From Intestinirhabdus alba (GTDB lineage: Bacteria > Pseudomonadota > Gammaproteobacteria > Enterobacterales > Enterobacteriaceae): 64,000 nucleotides of DNA. The DNA lies in NCBI RefSeq assembly GCF_009711095.1, contig NZ_WMJZ01000007.1, forward strand, positions 118,541 to 182,540, in the 5' to 3' direction. Below the pieces are notes generated by a model. It made no database searches and had not been told where the DNA came from. It was given only the letters and a program-made list of their open reading frames with translations. Below are positions 45,456 through 57,909 of this stretch, piece by piece; position 1 is the stretch's first letter; each line of letters starts with the position of its first letter. A program made the position numbers and the translations under genes.

Positions 45456-46676
45456 TTAACCCTGTAATAGACGGATTAACAAAGAGCCGCTATACATCGC
45501 GTCTTTGACCAGCGCGGCCCCCGCCATCGTCCCTTCATTGGAAAACTGGGTTCTCTCTACCGTGATATGCCTGCTGTAGGCCGGCAGCGCCTGCTGGCGT
45601 ATGCTGTCAGCCACCGCCGGAAACAGAATCTCCTCCGCCCCGTTCAGGGGAGAGCCAATCAGGATCTTTTGTGGGTTAAACAAATTCACCATGATCGCCA
45701 GGATACGCCCAACGTGAGCGCCAACGCCGCTGATAACATCCCTGGCCAGCAGATCGCCCTGCAGCGCCGCCCGGCAGAGCGAATCCACCGTAAGCGGCTG
45801 CCCGTGCAGCGTTGAGGTCATGGACTGGCCAAGCCGCCGCTGCGCCAGTTCAAGGATACTCTCCACGCTGGCGATGGTCTCCAGGCAGCCGTGGTTGCCG
45901 CAGTAACAGCGCTTGCCGTAGGGATCGACCTGGGTGTGACCAATCTCCACCAGGCTGCTGCTACCGGCGTGGAGCAGTCGCCCGTCGGTGATTACGCCCG
46001 AGCCGACGTTATGGTCAATCACCACCTGAATCACGTCCCGCGCCCCGCGCGAGGCACCGAACAGCGCTTCGGCCATCGTCCAGGCGCTGATGTCGTGCTG
46101 AATATAGACCGGCACCCCGGTATGCTGCGCCAGCGCCCTGCCCAGCGGCATCTCCTTAACGTCCTCATAAAACGGCATGCTGTGCACAATGCCGTTTACG
46201 GTATCAATAATGCCCGGCAGGGTGATCGCCATGGAGGTCAGCCGCTCAAGTTTCTGCTGATGACGGGTGAAAAATTCATCAACCATCACGATGATACGTT
46301 CCAACAGCGGCGTTTCGGCATAAAGCGGCAGCGCCAGGCACTCCTTTACCACCTCTTTGCCGCTGAGATCGCGCAGGGCGATAAATATCTCCCCGCGGCT
46401 GATGCGCAAAGAGAGATAGTGCCAGGCTTCCGTCTCCACGATCAAACCGACCGCCGGACGTCCCCGACTGCCGCCCTCTTTGATCTCCAGCTCCTGCACC
46501 AGATGGGCTTCAAGCATTTCGCGAACGATTTTCGTAATGCTGGCGGGAGCCAGCTGCGCCAGGCGAGAAAGATCGATGCGCGACACCGGGCCCAACTGGT
46601 CAATCAGCCGGTACACCACGCCCGCATTGGTTTGTTTAATCTGATCGATATGCCCCGGCTGACTCTCAGCGACCAC
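45456..46676 (-). CDS. dgsA: Glucose-responsive repressor Mlc
   Basis: 406 residues, ROK family. N-terminal winged HTH (DQIKQTNAGVVYRLIDQLG, then RLAQLAPASITKIVREML), ROK core with the structural zinc motif CYCGNHGCLET near residue 250. Mlc represses ptsG, ptsHI, manXYZ and malT; unphosphorylated EIICB-Glc sequesters it at the membrane, engaging the C-terminus. An Mlc-type operator lies 13-34 bp upstream for autoregulation. Confidence 0.96.
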   Translation of the reverse strand: MVAESQPGHIDQIKQTNAGVVYRLIDQLGPVSRIDLSRLAQLAPASITKIVREMLEAHLVQELEIKEGGSRGRPAVGLIVETEAWHYLSLRISRGEIFIALRDLSGKEVVKECLALPLYAETPLLERIIVMVDEFFTRHQQKLERLTSMAITLPGIIDTVNGIVHSMPFYEDVKEMPLGRALAQHTGVPVYIQHDISAWTMAEALFGASRGARDVIQVVIDHNVGSGVITDGRLLHAGSSSLVEIGHTQVDPYGKRCYCGNHGCLETIASVESILELAQRRLGQSMTSTLHGQPLTVDSLCRAALQGDLLARDVISGVGAHVGRILAIMVNLFNPQKILIGSPLNGAEEILFPAVADSIRQQALPAYSRHITVERTQFSNEGTMAGAALVKDAMYSGSLLIRLLQG

Positions 46677-46688
46677 CGCTTACTCCCT

Positions 46689-46710
46689 TTATTTTCGCGC
46701 TCCGAAATAA
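46689..46710. promoter_or_regulatory. Mlc operator of dgsA (autoregulation)
   Basis: On the minus strand TTATTTCGGAGCGCGAAAATAA, an inverted repeat of TTATTT/AAATAA, nearly the same as the Mlc site of the E. coli mlc promoter. Placed directly before the coding sequence. Confidence 0.8.
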
Positions 46711-46783
46711 TCTACAGTCTATGGTGAAACACTTCCCCGACTGGCGTCAAATTTTTACTTATTGATGTGATTTAACGCACGTT

Positions 46784-47686
46784 TTATACCCTATGCCCGG
46801 CCGCAGCGTTCAACAGCTGGCAAAAGCGGCGGGCAGCATGGCTCTGCTCACGGTGCGCGGGCCAGACCAGCCACATTTCCGAAACCGCGTCTTCTTCGGC
46901 AAGGGGCACCCAGCACATTCCCGCCAGCTGCACCTGGCGAAAGGATGCCGGCAGAATCGACACCCCCAGCCCGGCAGCGACGAGGCCGATAATGGTCATC
47001 GCCTCGCCGACCTCCTGAGCAATCGTCGGCTTCAGGCCGCGCCGATGCATCAGGCCCAGAATATCGTCATACAGCCCGGTGCCGATGTGCGGGTCAAAAA
47101 AAACCAGCGGCTCCTTTACCAGCTCCGTCAGCGTTACCACCGGCTTGTGGGCCAGAAAATGCTCCCGGGGGATCATCGCCATCAGCGGTTCACGCAGGAT
47201 CACCTCGTGCTTTAGCGTCTCCGGAAGCCGGGTGTTGCGCAGTAGCCCCACGTCAAGCTCTCCCTCATTTAACGGCGCGATCTGCTCATGGGTGTTCATC
47301 TCCCGCGTCTGCAGATGCACGCCAGGCCAGGCCCGGCGAAACTGCGACAGCGTATCGGAAACGGCGTTAATAAACGGGGCCGATGAGGTGAAGCCAATCC
47401 GCAGCTCCCCCGCCTCGCCCTGATGCAGCCGTCCGGCGCGGGCGGCGGCGTCGTTCACCAGCCCTAAAATTTGTCGACTGTCGATCAGAAACTGACGCCC
47501 TGCGGCGGTCAGGGCCACGCTGCGGTTGGTACGGGCCAGCAGGCGCGCGCCAATCTGCTGCTCCAGGCTCTGGATCTGCTGGCTGAGGGGCGGCTGAGAG
47601 ATGTTGAGACGGGCGGCGGCGCGGCCGAAGTGTAACTCTTCAGCGACCGCAATAAAGTAGCGCAAATGACGCAGCTCGATATTCAT
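46784..47686 (-). CDS. ynfL: LysR family regulator YnfL
   Basis: 300 residues: N-terminal HTH (LRYFIAVAEELHFGRAAARL, then NISQPPLSQQIQSLEQQIGA) and a type 2 periplasmic-binding effector domain. Similar to BenM/CatM-type LysR proteins. Divergent from ynfM across 120 bp, which probably holds its operator; the transporter is the likely target, as in E. coli. Confidence 0.93.
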   Translation of the reverse strand: MNIELRHLRYFIAVAEELHFGRAAARLNISQPPLSQQIQSLEQQIGARLLARTNRSVALTAAGRQFLIDSRQILGLVNDAAARAGRLHQGEAGELRIGFTSSAPFINAVSDTLSQFRRAWPGVHLQTREMNTHEQIAPLNEGELDVGLLRNTRLPETLKHEVILREPLMAMIPREHFLAHKPVVTLTELVKEPLVFFDPHIGTGLYDDILGLMHRRGLKPTIAQEVGEAMTIIGLVAAGLGVSILPASFRQVQLAGMCWVPLAEEDAVSEMWLVWPAHREQSHAARRFCQLLNAAAGHRV

Positions 47687-47806
47687 ATTTTAAAAGTATT
47701 ATTTAAGATTATTAATATATTAGACAGAATATTGTGATTTTCCTACCCTTATAGAGGTGGTCGTACCCGTCGCCCTGAAGACGGGAGTGTTAACCAAGGA
47801 TCTCCT

Positions 47807-49063
47807 GTGAGACGTACATCTGTCGTCAATGACGCCACGACGAGTGGCGTTGACTCGTCGCCTGCCTCCCAACCCGCTCAGTACATAACGCGCGGCACCG
47901 CCCGCTTTATGCGCGCGACCCTGGCACTGTTTTCCGCCGGGCTGGCGACCTTCGCCCTGCTTTACTGCGTACAACCAATTCTGCCGGTGCTCTCTCATGA
48001 ATTCGGTATCTCTCCCGCCGGCAGCAGTATTTCACTTTCGATATCAACGGGGATGCTGGCGACAGGCCTGCTGTTTACCGGCCCGCTTTCCGACGCCGTC
48101 GGACGCAAGCCGGTAATGGTCACCGCGCTGCTGCTGGCCTCCTGCTGCACGTTGCTCTCTACGATGATGACCAGCTGGCACGGCATCCTTATTATGCGCG
48201 CGCTGACCGGTCTCTCCCTGAGCGGCGTCGCCGCAGTGGGAATGACCTGGCTGAGCGAGGAGATCCACCCCAGTTTCGTTCCTTTTTCGATGGGATTATA
48301 TATTAGCGGCAATTCGATCGGCGGCATGAGCGGCCGCCTGCTTAGCGGGGTGATCACCGACTTCTTTAGCTGGCGCATGGCGCTGGCGGCGATCGGCTGT
48401 TTCGCCCTCGCCTCGGCGCTGATGTTCTGGAAGATCCTTCCGGAATCGCGCCATTTCCGCCCGACGTCGCTACGGCCTAAGGTGCTGGTCATTAATTTCC
48501 GCCTGCACTGGCGTGACAGAGGGCTGCCGCTGCTGTTTGCCGAGGGCTTCCTGCTGATGGGCGCATTTGTCACGCTGTTTAACTATATCGGCTATCGCCT
48601 GATGCTCTCCCCGTGGCACCTCAGCCAGGCGCTGGTGGGACTCCTCTCGGTTGCTTACCTGACCGGCACATGGAGTTCACCCAGGGCGGGGACAATGTCC
48701 GTTCGCTACGGCCGTGGGCCGGTTATGCTTTTTTCCATCGCCGTGATGCTGGCTGGCCTGCTGATTACTTTGTTTAGCCCGCTGTGGGTTATTTTCGCCG
48801 GAATGCTGCTCTTTTCTGCGGGCTTCTTTGCCGCCCACTCGGTGGCAAGCAGCTGGATCGGCCCGCGCGCCCACCGGGCGAAGGGACAGGCCTCCTCGCT
48901 GTATCTTTTCAGCTATTACCTCGGATCCAGCATTGCCGGTACGCTGGGCGGCGTATTCTGGCACCGCTACGGCTGGAACGGCGTAGGCGGATTTATTGCG
49001 CTGATGCTGGTGCTGGCACTGCTGGTGGGTGGGTGCCTGCACCGCCGCCTGCGCGGAGGATAA
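47807..49063 (+). CDS. ynfM: MFS transporter YnfM
   Basis: 418 residues, twelve hydrophobic segments, AAHS/YnfM branch: FALLYCVQPILPVLSHEFGI, then STGMLATGLLFTGPLSDAVG with the GRKPV loop. YnfM has been tied to arabinose efflux in E. coli. The N-terminal 30 residues are hydrophilic. Divergent from ynfL. Confidence 0.92.
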   Translation: MRRTSVVNDATTSGVDSSPASQPAQYITRGTARFMRATLALFSAGLATFALLYCVQPILPVLSHEFGISPAGSSISLSISTGMLATGLLFTGPLSDAVGRKPVMVTALLLASCCTLLSTMMTSWHGILIMRALTGLSLSGVAAVGMTWLSEEIHPSFVPFSMGLYISGNSIGGMSGRLLSGVITDFFSWRMALAAIGCFALASALMFWKILPESRHFRPTSLRPKVLVINFRLHWRDRGLPLLFAEGFLLMGAFVTLFNYIGYRLMLSPWHLSQALVGLLSVAYLTGTWSSPRAGTMSVRYGRGPVMLFSIAVMLAGLLITLFSPLWVIFAGMLLFSAGFFAAHSVASSWIGPRAHRAKGQASSLYLFSYYLGSSIAGTLGGVFWHRYGWNGVGGFIALMLVLALLVGGCLHRRLRGG

Positions 49064-49100
49064 GCGCCGTCCGGGGCCGGGCTGGACAGCCCGACGCCCG

Positions 49101-49114
49101 TACATTTCGTTACA
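49101..49114 (+). promoter_or_regulatory. RstA box upstream of asr
   Basis: TACATTTCGTTACA, a perfect match to the RstA consensus TACATNTNGTTACA. It lies 117 bp before the asr start and upstream of a TATAGT (49157-49162) -10-like element. RstA activates asr at low pH in E. coli; the rstAB genes are at 59237-61312. Confidence 0.85.
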
Positions 49115-49217
49115 CGCCGATACCAATGCTTCACGGAAGCCCCCTGCGTCCCACGTTATAGTGCTTTCGACACCCCCGCCGTGGGGTGAAATGAAAAATC
49201 AAATCGAGGGTATCGGA

Positions 49218-49421
49218 ATGAAAAAAGTATTTGCTCTGGCTGTTATTGCTGCTATGGGCCTCTCTTCAGCCGCATTTGCCGCCGACGCGCAGGCCACCAG
49301 GGTGACGACGGAAAAAACCGTTCATCATCAAAAACATCATAAGGCCGCCAAAAAATCCCAGACCGAGAAAAAGCGCGTTAAAAAGCCTGGCCAGGAGAAA
49401 ACCGGGCAGCCCGCCGCCTGA
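49218..49421 (+). CDS. asr: Acid shock protein Asr
   Basis: 67 residues from ATG 49218 after GAGGGTATCGG. Signal peptide MKKVFALAVIAAMGLSSAAF (cleaved near AADA), then a short, Lys/His-rich basic mature part (TVHHQKHHKAAKKSQTEKKR) and PAA end. E. coli Asr has 102 residues; this one has fewer basic repeats. It is a periplasmic protein induced by acid that is thought to protect envelope proteins. Controlled by the RstA box upstream. Confidence 0.92.
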   Translation: MKKVFALAVIAAMGLSSAAFAADAQATRVTTEKTVHHQKHHKAAKKSQTEKKRVKKPGQEKTGQPAA

Positions 49422-49515
49422 GTTTTTATTACCAGCCGTATGGCTTCCTGGTTTCGTCATTCATTCACGGCGGCAGGCTTTCCGGCCCGTCGCCCTATTT
49501 TTCGGAGGGGTATTC

Positions 49516-49611
49516 ACGCAACATCGGCGTTTTAAGGTCATTCTGATTGCACTTTTTATTGTAAGATCTGACCGATGCTCGCTTTTCCCTTTTCAGCTTC
49601 CCATCGACTGA
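49516..49611 (+). pseudogene. ydgU: ydgU-like small membrane ORF lacking an ATG
   Basis: E. coli has a 27-codon gene, ydgU, between asr and ydgD. Here the aligned frame reads QHRRFKVILIALFIVRS, like YRFEFILIILILC, after a good ribosome site (CGGAGGGGTATTC). The codon in the start position is ACG (49516-49518), and no ATG, GTG or TTG is nearby in frame. The frame stays open to TGA at 49611. Either the gene has lost its start or the homology is coincidental. Confidence 0.4.
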
Positions 49612-49697
49612 TTTTACTCCCGATTTTTCGGCGTCCCGTCTATAGTATTTGCTAAGGGTTTGCTTTTAATAATCATAATTACCCATCAGAGCGTGAT

Positions 49698-50519
49698 ATG
49701 CGAAAAACCGTTACGGTACTACTGGGAACTCTCTATTTTTCTTGCGGCCTCGCGTATGCAGATAAACCTGATAGCACTTCCGCGAAAAGCAGCGAAGCCA
49801 GCACGCTGTTTTTTGGCTATGACGATCGTACGCCGGTAGCCGATCCGACGCAGCCGCCCTGGGATGCCATCGGCCAGCTGGAGACCGCCAGCGGCAATCT
49901 GTGTACCGCCACGCTGATCTCCCCTCGCCTGGCATTAACCGCCGGCCACTGTCTGCTGGCTCCCCCGCAGGGTAAAGCGGATAAAGCCATCGCCCTGCGC
50001 TTTGTTTCGCAACAGGGGCTATGGCGCTATGAAATTCACGATATCGAAGGCCGGGTTGAACCATCGCTGGGCAAGCGCCTGAAGGCGGACGGCGAAGGCT
50101 GGATTGTGCCTCCTGCCGCCGCCTCCCGCGACTTTGGGCTGATCGTATTGCGCAATCCGCCATCGGGCATTACCCCACTGCCGCTGTTTAGCGGAGACAA
50201 AACCGCGCTGACGGCGGCGCTGAAGAGCGCCAGCCGCAGGGTTACCCAGGCCGGCTATCCGGAAGATCATCTGGACAAGCTCTGGACGCATCAGAGCTGT
50301 CTGGTCACCGGCTGGGCGCAAAACGACGTCCTTTCTCATCAGTGCGATACGCTGCCCGGCGACAGCGGTTCGCCGCTGATGCTGCGCAGCGCCGCAGGCT
50401 GGGAGCTGATCGGCGTACAAAGCTCCGCTCCGGCGGCGAAAGATCGCTGGCGGGCGGATAATCGCGCAATCTCCGTAACCGGTTTTCGCGACCGGCTGGA
50501 AGCGCTGGCCCGTCAGTAG
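49698..50519 (+). CDS. ydgD: Trypsin-like serine protease YdgD
   Basis: 273 residues with a signal peptide ([17 protein letters not shown]) and a chymotrypsin-fold domain. His in [10 protein letters not shown], Asp in SRDFGLIVL and Ser in [10 protein letters not shown] form a complete triad. Predicted periplasmic protease, substrate unknown. Convergent with mdtI, 12 bp apart. Confidence 0.93.
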   Translation: MRKTVTVLLGTLYFSCGLAYADKPDSTSAKSSEASTLFFGYDDRTPVADPTQPPWDAIGQLETASGNLCTATLISPRLALTAGHCLLAPPQGKADKAIALRFVSQQGLWRYEIHDIEGRVEPSLGKRLKADGEGWIVPPAAASRDFGLIVLRNPPSGITPLPLFSGDKTALTAALKSASRRVTQAGYPEDHLDKLWTHQSCLVTGWAQNDVLSHQCDTLPGDSGSPLMLRSAAGWELIGVQSSAPAAKDRWRADNRAISVTGFRDRLEALARQ

Positions 50520-50531
50520 GCGTCGCCCGCG

Positions 50532-50861
50532 TCAGGCCAGCTTAATCATGACCATCCCCACCAGCAGCAGGAGCAGCCCGGCCCAGCCTCGCGGATTCAG
50601 CCGCTGGCCGAAAAGCACCCAGCCCGCCGCCAGCGTGGCGGCAATACCAAACCCGCCCCACAGGGCGTAAGCGACCGAGAGATCGATGCCCTTTACCGCC
50701 TGCGACAGCGCGCTGAAAGCGGCCAGCACGGCGGCCAGCGACAGAATGCCGTAAAGTTTGCGGCGGAAGCCATCGGAAAACTTAAGAAAGACGTTAGCGA
50801 GGATCTCCAGCACGATGGCGAGCGCCAGCCAGGCGGCGTGAACCCATTCAAACGGCTGCAT
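50532..50861 (-). CDS. mdtI: Spermidine exporter subunit MdtI (SMR)
   Basis: 109 residues, four membrane helices of the small multidrug resistance family, with the conserved Glu in [16 protein letters not shown] and [10 protein letters not shown]. Works only with MdtJ to export spermidine. It overlaps the end of mdtJ by 14 bases. Confidence 0.95.
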   Translation of the reverse strand: MQPFEWVHAAWLALAIVLEILANVFLKFSDGFRRKLYGILSLAAVLAAFSALSQAVKGIDLSVAYALWGGFGIAATLAAGWVLFGQRLNPRGWAGLLLLLVGMVMIKLA

Positions 50862-51210
50862 GGGTAACCTCCCGGGCCGCTTTTTTCGGCTTACGGGTGC
50901 CGGATTTAATCAGCACGATCCCCAGCACCAGCACGCTCAGACCGGTAATTTTCAGCACCGACAGGCTTTCATCAAATAACAACACGCTGAACAGCGTAAT
51001 AAATAAAATACCGATACCTTCCCACAGCGCATAGGCAACGCCGAGGGCGATTTTTTTTATGGCGAAAGAGAGAAAAATATAAGACAGCGTAATCATCACC
51101 AGCATTAAAATAAAACCGCTGCTGCTATTGCCGGTGCTGGCCCATTTCATCGACAGCGTGCCGATTATTTCAGATACAATAGCCAGACTTAATAAGATCC
51201 AGTAATACAT
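50848..51210 (-). CDS. mdtJ: Spermidine exporter subunit MdtJ (SMR)
   Basis: 120 residues from ATG 51210 ([20 protein letters not shown]), AGGAGAAGGG upstream; the 29 codons before it lack homology. Four helices, conserved Glu14, WASTGNS and [10 protein letters not shown]. Forms the heteromeric MdtIJ exporter. The transcript likely starts above the leader ORF at 51321-51422. Confidence 0.95.
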   Translation of the reverse strand: MYYWILLSLAIVSEIIGTLSMKWASTGNSSSGFILMLVMITLSYIFLSFAIKKIALGVAYALWEGIGILFITLFSVLLFDESLSVLKITGLSVLVLGIVLIKSGTRKPKKAAREVTHAAV

Positions 51211-51320
51211 AACCCTTCTCCTGCTTGAGAATATAATCCTTTGCGGTTGCCGGAGACGGCAAACCGGAACGTAAATCGATCGGCGCGGTGCGGGCACCAG
51301 CCGTGGGCAGAAGAAGGTGG

Positions 51321-51422
51321 CTAAAGCGCGGTGCGCCAGTGCTGCTCTCCGCTGGGCAGGAAGGAAGTGAATGGCTGAAAAGAAAAAAGAGTGGAAAAAA
51401 ACGTTCTGAACAGATTGTCCAT
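51321..51422 (-). CDS. Leader ORF upstream of mdtJI (mdtU-like)
   Basis: ATG at 51422 to TAG at 51321, 33 residues beginning [18 protein letters not shown], 110 bp before mdtJ. E. coli has a translated upstream ORF, mdtU, in the mdtJI leader that mediates spermidine control through Rho; position and size agree here. I did not compare the peptides directly. The ribosome site is weak. Confidence 0.5.
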   Translation of the reverse strand: MDNLFRTFFSTLFSFQPFTSFLPSGEQHWRTAL

Positions 51423-51643
51423 AAAATTACAATTATCCGCAGTGTTGCTTCTCGTCATCGCGGATGATAATTGTCCTCGGTAGTTAAACACGCCTGATTA
51501 TGTACCATAAGCGCCGGGTTTACTCAAAATATTTTCACTTCTTTACCCGTCGCCGCGTTTTTTGCGCCGGAAGCTGACGGAAATCACATTATTTCAGCCG
51601 CTGCTCTTACACTTTTACCGGCAGAGATTATTAAATTGCGGAT

Positions 51644-51669
51644 AAAAAAGCGACCTCCGCAGAGGCCGC
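51644..51669 (-). terminator. Terminator downstream of pntB
   Basis: On the minus strand GCGGCCTC pairs with GAGGTCGC (one mismatch) around TGCG, followed by six T. The rest of 51423-51643 shows no gene; tqsA, found here in E. coli, is missing. Confidence 0.85.
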
Positions 51670-51684
51670 CGCACCGATGTTGAC

Positions 51685-53076
<1,392 letters not shown>

Positions 53077-53083
53077 CTACCCC

Positions 53084-55118
<2,035 letters not shown>

Positions 55119-55238
55119 TATACCCGTCATACTTCAGGCTGCATGTGTATTGGCTTCTGGTTACTCATCTCATCCATGAGACTCGCCCTGACGGGCCGCC
55201 GCTGCGCGGCGTTCAAATCTGTTTCCGACAGATTTGTC
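55119..55238. repeat. Repeat family B, copy 2 (about 120 bp)
   Basis: Matches 1712-1835 in the same orientation: TACCCGTCATACTTCA, GCATGTG, CTCATCCATGAG, CGCCCTGACGGGCCGCCGCT, CAAATCTG and CAGATTTGTC. It lacks the second half and the CTAAATAATTCGAG end seen in copy 1. It lies in the ydgH upstream region. Confidence 0.75.
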
Positions 55239-55364
55239 ACTCGCTATGGCGCATCGGGAGAAAAATGACGCAGACAGTCACCGGGTTTAAATGCCATAAT
55301 CAGCCACGTTTTCAGTCAATAACAATACCAGTACCTGGTTTGCGCAAGGCGAAGGATTATTTTT

Positions 55365-56309
55365 ATGAAGCTTAAGAACACTCTGCTGGCGTCCGCTCTG
55401 CTCTCCGCAACGGCGTTTTCCGTCAATGCGGCTACGGAACTTACTCCGGCTCAGGCGGCAGCGCTGAAGCCTTCAGAACGCATCGTTATTACCGGCCGGT
55501 TTAACGCCATTGGCGATGCGGTAACGGCGGTATCCCGTCGGGCGGACAAAGCGGGTGCCGCCTCTTTTTATGTCGTTGATACCTCTGACTTCGGCAACAG
55601 CGGCAACTGGCGCGTCGTCGCCGACCTCTATCCGGCCGATGCCGAAAAGGCCGAAGCCAACCATAACCGGGTAATTAACGGCGTGGTAGAGCTACCGAAA
55701 AGAGAGGCCGTGCTGATTGAACCGTTCGACACCGTCACCGTTCAGGGCTTCTACCGCAGCCAGCCGGATGTTAACGACGCCATCACCAAGGCCGCAAGGC
55801 AAAAAGGCGCGTATGCGTTCTATATTGTCCGGCAGATAGATGCCAACCAGGGCGGCAACCAGCGTATTACCGCCTTTATCTATAAAAAGGATGCTAAAAA
55901 GCGCGTCGTACAAAGCCCGGACGTTATTCCGGCCGACTCTGAGGCAGGTCGCGCGGCGCTGGCCGCCGGCGGGGAAGCGGCGAAGAAGGTAGAGATCCCA
56001 GGCGTCGCGACGACCGCCTCGCCGAGCTCAGAGGTGGGACGCTTCTTTGAAACGCAGTCGTCAAAAGGCGGCCGTTACACCGTCACTCTTCCGGACGGAA
56101 CAAAAGTGGAAGAATTGAACAAGGCGACCGCCGCCATGATGGTGCCGTTCGACAGCGTTAAGTTTACCGGCAACTACGGCAACATGACGGAAATCTCCTA
56201 TCAGGTGGCCAAGCGGGCGGCGAAGAAAGGTGCCAAATATTACCATATCACCCGCCAGTGGCAGGAGCGCGGTAATAACGTCACCATCAGCGCCGATCTC
56301 TATAAGTAA
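55365..56309 (+). CDS. ydgH: DUF1471 (YhcN) triple-domain periplasmic protein YdgH
   Basis: 314 residues, signal peptide to about residue 22 (LLASALLSATAFSVNA), then three DUF1471/YhcN domains (about 37-95, 115-175, 255-314), each with the FDAVTAV/DAITKAARQKGAYAF/ISYQVAKRAAKKGAKYYH pattern. Small YhcN-type proteins act in stress and biofilm; YdgH has been linked to envelope homeostasis. Ribosome site AAGGA before ATG 55365. Sole gene of its unit. Confidence 0.94.
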   Translation: MKLKNTLLASALLSATAFSVNAATELTPAQAAALKPSERIVITGRFNAIGDAVTAVSRRADKAGAASFYVVDTSDFGNSGNWRVVADLYPADAEKAEANHNRVINGVVELPKREAVLIEPFDTVTVQGFYRSQPDVNDAITKAARQKGAYAFYIVRQIDANQGGNQRITAFIYKKDAKKRVVQSPDVIPADSEAGRAALAAGGEAAKKVEIPGVATTASPSSEVGRFFETQSSKGGRYTVTLPDGTKVEELNKATAAMMVPFDSVKFTGNYGNMTEISYQVAKRAAKKGAKYYHITRQWQERGNNVTISADLYK

Positions 56310-56490
56310 ACCGTACGCGGCGGGCGGCCTGCATCGCGCCCGCCCCATCGTTTAGCAATAAATTTCACCTCTGGCGTTGCATGCGCCCTCCTCCCTCCGT
56401 AAAATCGCGCGCTTCGAGTTGTTTCCGCCATTTTTATGCGCTTTGTCATAATAATTATTCTTCGACATTCGTTTTGCTAACGGGATCGCC

Positions 56491-57873
56491 ATGGAAAAGA
56501 AACTGGGACTGAGCGCGCTCACCGCGCTGGTGTTAAGCTCAATGCTTGGCGCAGGGGTCTTTAGCCTGCCGCAAAATATGGCTGCCGTGGCCAGCCCGGC
56601 GGCGCTGCTGATCGGCTGGGCCATCACCGGCGTCGGGATCGTGCTGCTGGCCTTCACCCTGCTGATCCTGTCCCGCATCCGCCCCGATCTCGACGGCGGC
56701 ATTTTCACCTATGCCCGTGAAGGATTCGGCGAGCTGATCGGCTTCTGCTCCGCCTGGGGCTACTGGCTATGTGCGGTTATCGCCAACGTCTCCTATCTGG
56801 TCATCGTTTTTTCCGCCCTGAGCTTTTTTACCGACACGCCCTCCCTGCGCCTGTTCGGCGACGGCAATACCTGGCAGGCGATCCTCGGTGCATCGCTGCT
56901 GCTGTGGCTGTTCCATTTTCTGATACTGCGTGGGGTACAGACCGCGGCCAGCATTAACCTGGCGGCCACCCTGGCAAAGCTGCTGCCGCTCGGCCTGTTC
57001 ATCGCCCTGGCCGCGGTAATGTTTAAATCGGATACCTTCAGCCTGGACTTTACCGGCCGGGCGCTGGGCGCGCCGCTCGCTGAACAGGTGAAAAACACCA
57101 TGCTCATCACCCTGTGGGTGTTTATCGGCGTTGAGGGCGCGGTGGTGGTATCGGCGCGCGCCAGAAACAAGCGCGACGTTGGACGCGCCACCCTACTGGC
57201 GGTGCTTGCCGCTCTCGGGGTCTATCTGCTGGTGACCCTGCTTTCCCTCGGCGTCCTCTCCCGCCCGGAGCTGGCGGCGCTGCGCAATCCGTCTATGGCC
57301 GGGCTGATGGTTAATATGATGGGGCCATGGGGAGAAGTTGTTATCGCCGCAGGGCTGATTGTTTCCGTCTGCGGTGCCTGGCTGAGCTGGACCATTATGG
57401 CGGCGGAGGTGCCGCTGCTGGCGGCGAAATACGGCGCGTTTCCGCGGGCTCTTGCCCATCAGAACGCCCGCAGCGCGCCGTCGGCCTCCCTGTGGTTGAC
57501 CAACATCTGCGTCCAGGCCGGCCTGGTGCTGATCTGGCTCACCGGTGCCGACTACGGTACGCTGCTGACCATTGCCTCCGGCATGGTGCTGGTGCCCTAC
57601 CTGCTGGTGGGCGCTTTTCTGCTGAAGATCGCCAGACGGCCTCTCCACCGGGCGGTAGGTATCGGAGCAGCCGTTTATGGCTTATGGTTACTGTATGCGT
57701 CTGGTCCCCTGCAGCTGCTGCTTTCCGTGGTGCTCTACGCGCCGGGACTACTGGTGTTCCTTTACGCGCGCCGGACGCGCGCGGGCCACGCCGCGCTGAA
57801 TCGCCTGGAGCGGGTATTGATTGGTCTGCTGCTGATCGCCGTCTTCCCGGCGACGTGGATCCTGATGGGGTAA
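56491..57873 (+). CDS. ydgI: Basic amino acid/polyamine antiporter YdgI (APC family)
   Basis: 460 residues, twelve hydrophobic segments. APC-family N-terminus ALTALVLSSMLGAGVFSLPQ and WVFIGVEGAVVVSARARNKR, as in the ArcD/LysI arginine:ornithine exchangers. E. coli YdgI is a putative arginine/ornithine antiporter. No arginine deiminase genes are nearby. folM follows 36 bp later. Confidence 0.92.
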   Translation: MEKKLGLSALTALVLSSMLGAGVFSLPQNMAAVASPAALLIGWAITGVGIVLLAFTLLILSRIRPDLDGGIFTYAREGFGELIGFCSAWGYWLCAVIANVSYLVIVFSALSFFTDTPSLRLFGDGNTWQAILGASLLLWLFHFLILRGVQTAASINLAATLAKLLPLGLFIALAAVMFKSDTFSLDFTGRALGAPLAEQVKNTMLITLWVFIGVEGAVVVSARARNKRDVGRATLLAVLAALGVYLLVTLLSLGVLSRPELAALRNPSMAGLMVNMMGPWGEVVIAAGLIVSVCGAWLSWTIMAAEVPLLAAKYGAFPRALAHQNARSAPSASLWLTNICVQAGLVLIWLTGADYGTLLTIASGMVLVPYLLVGAFLLKIARRPLHRAVGIGAAVYGLWLLYASGPLQLLLSVVLYAPGLLVFLYARRTRAGHAALNRLERVLIGLLLIAVFPATWILMG

Positions 57874-57909
57874 GAATGCCCCCATCGCCTGCTGCCAAAG
57901 GAGATTACG

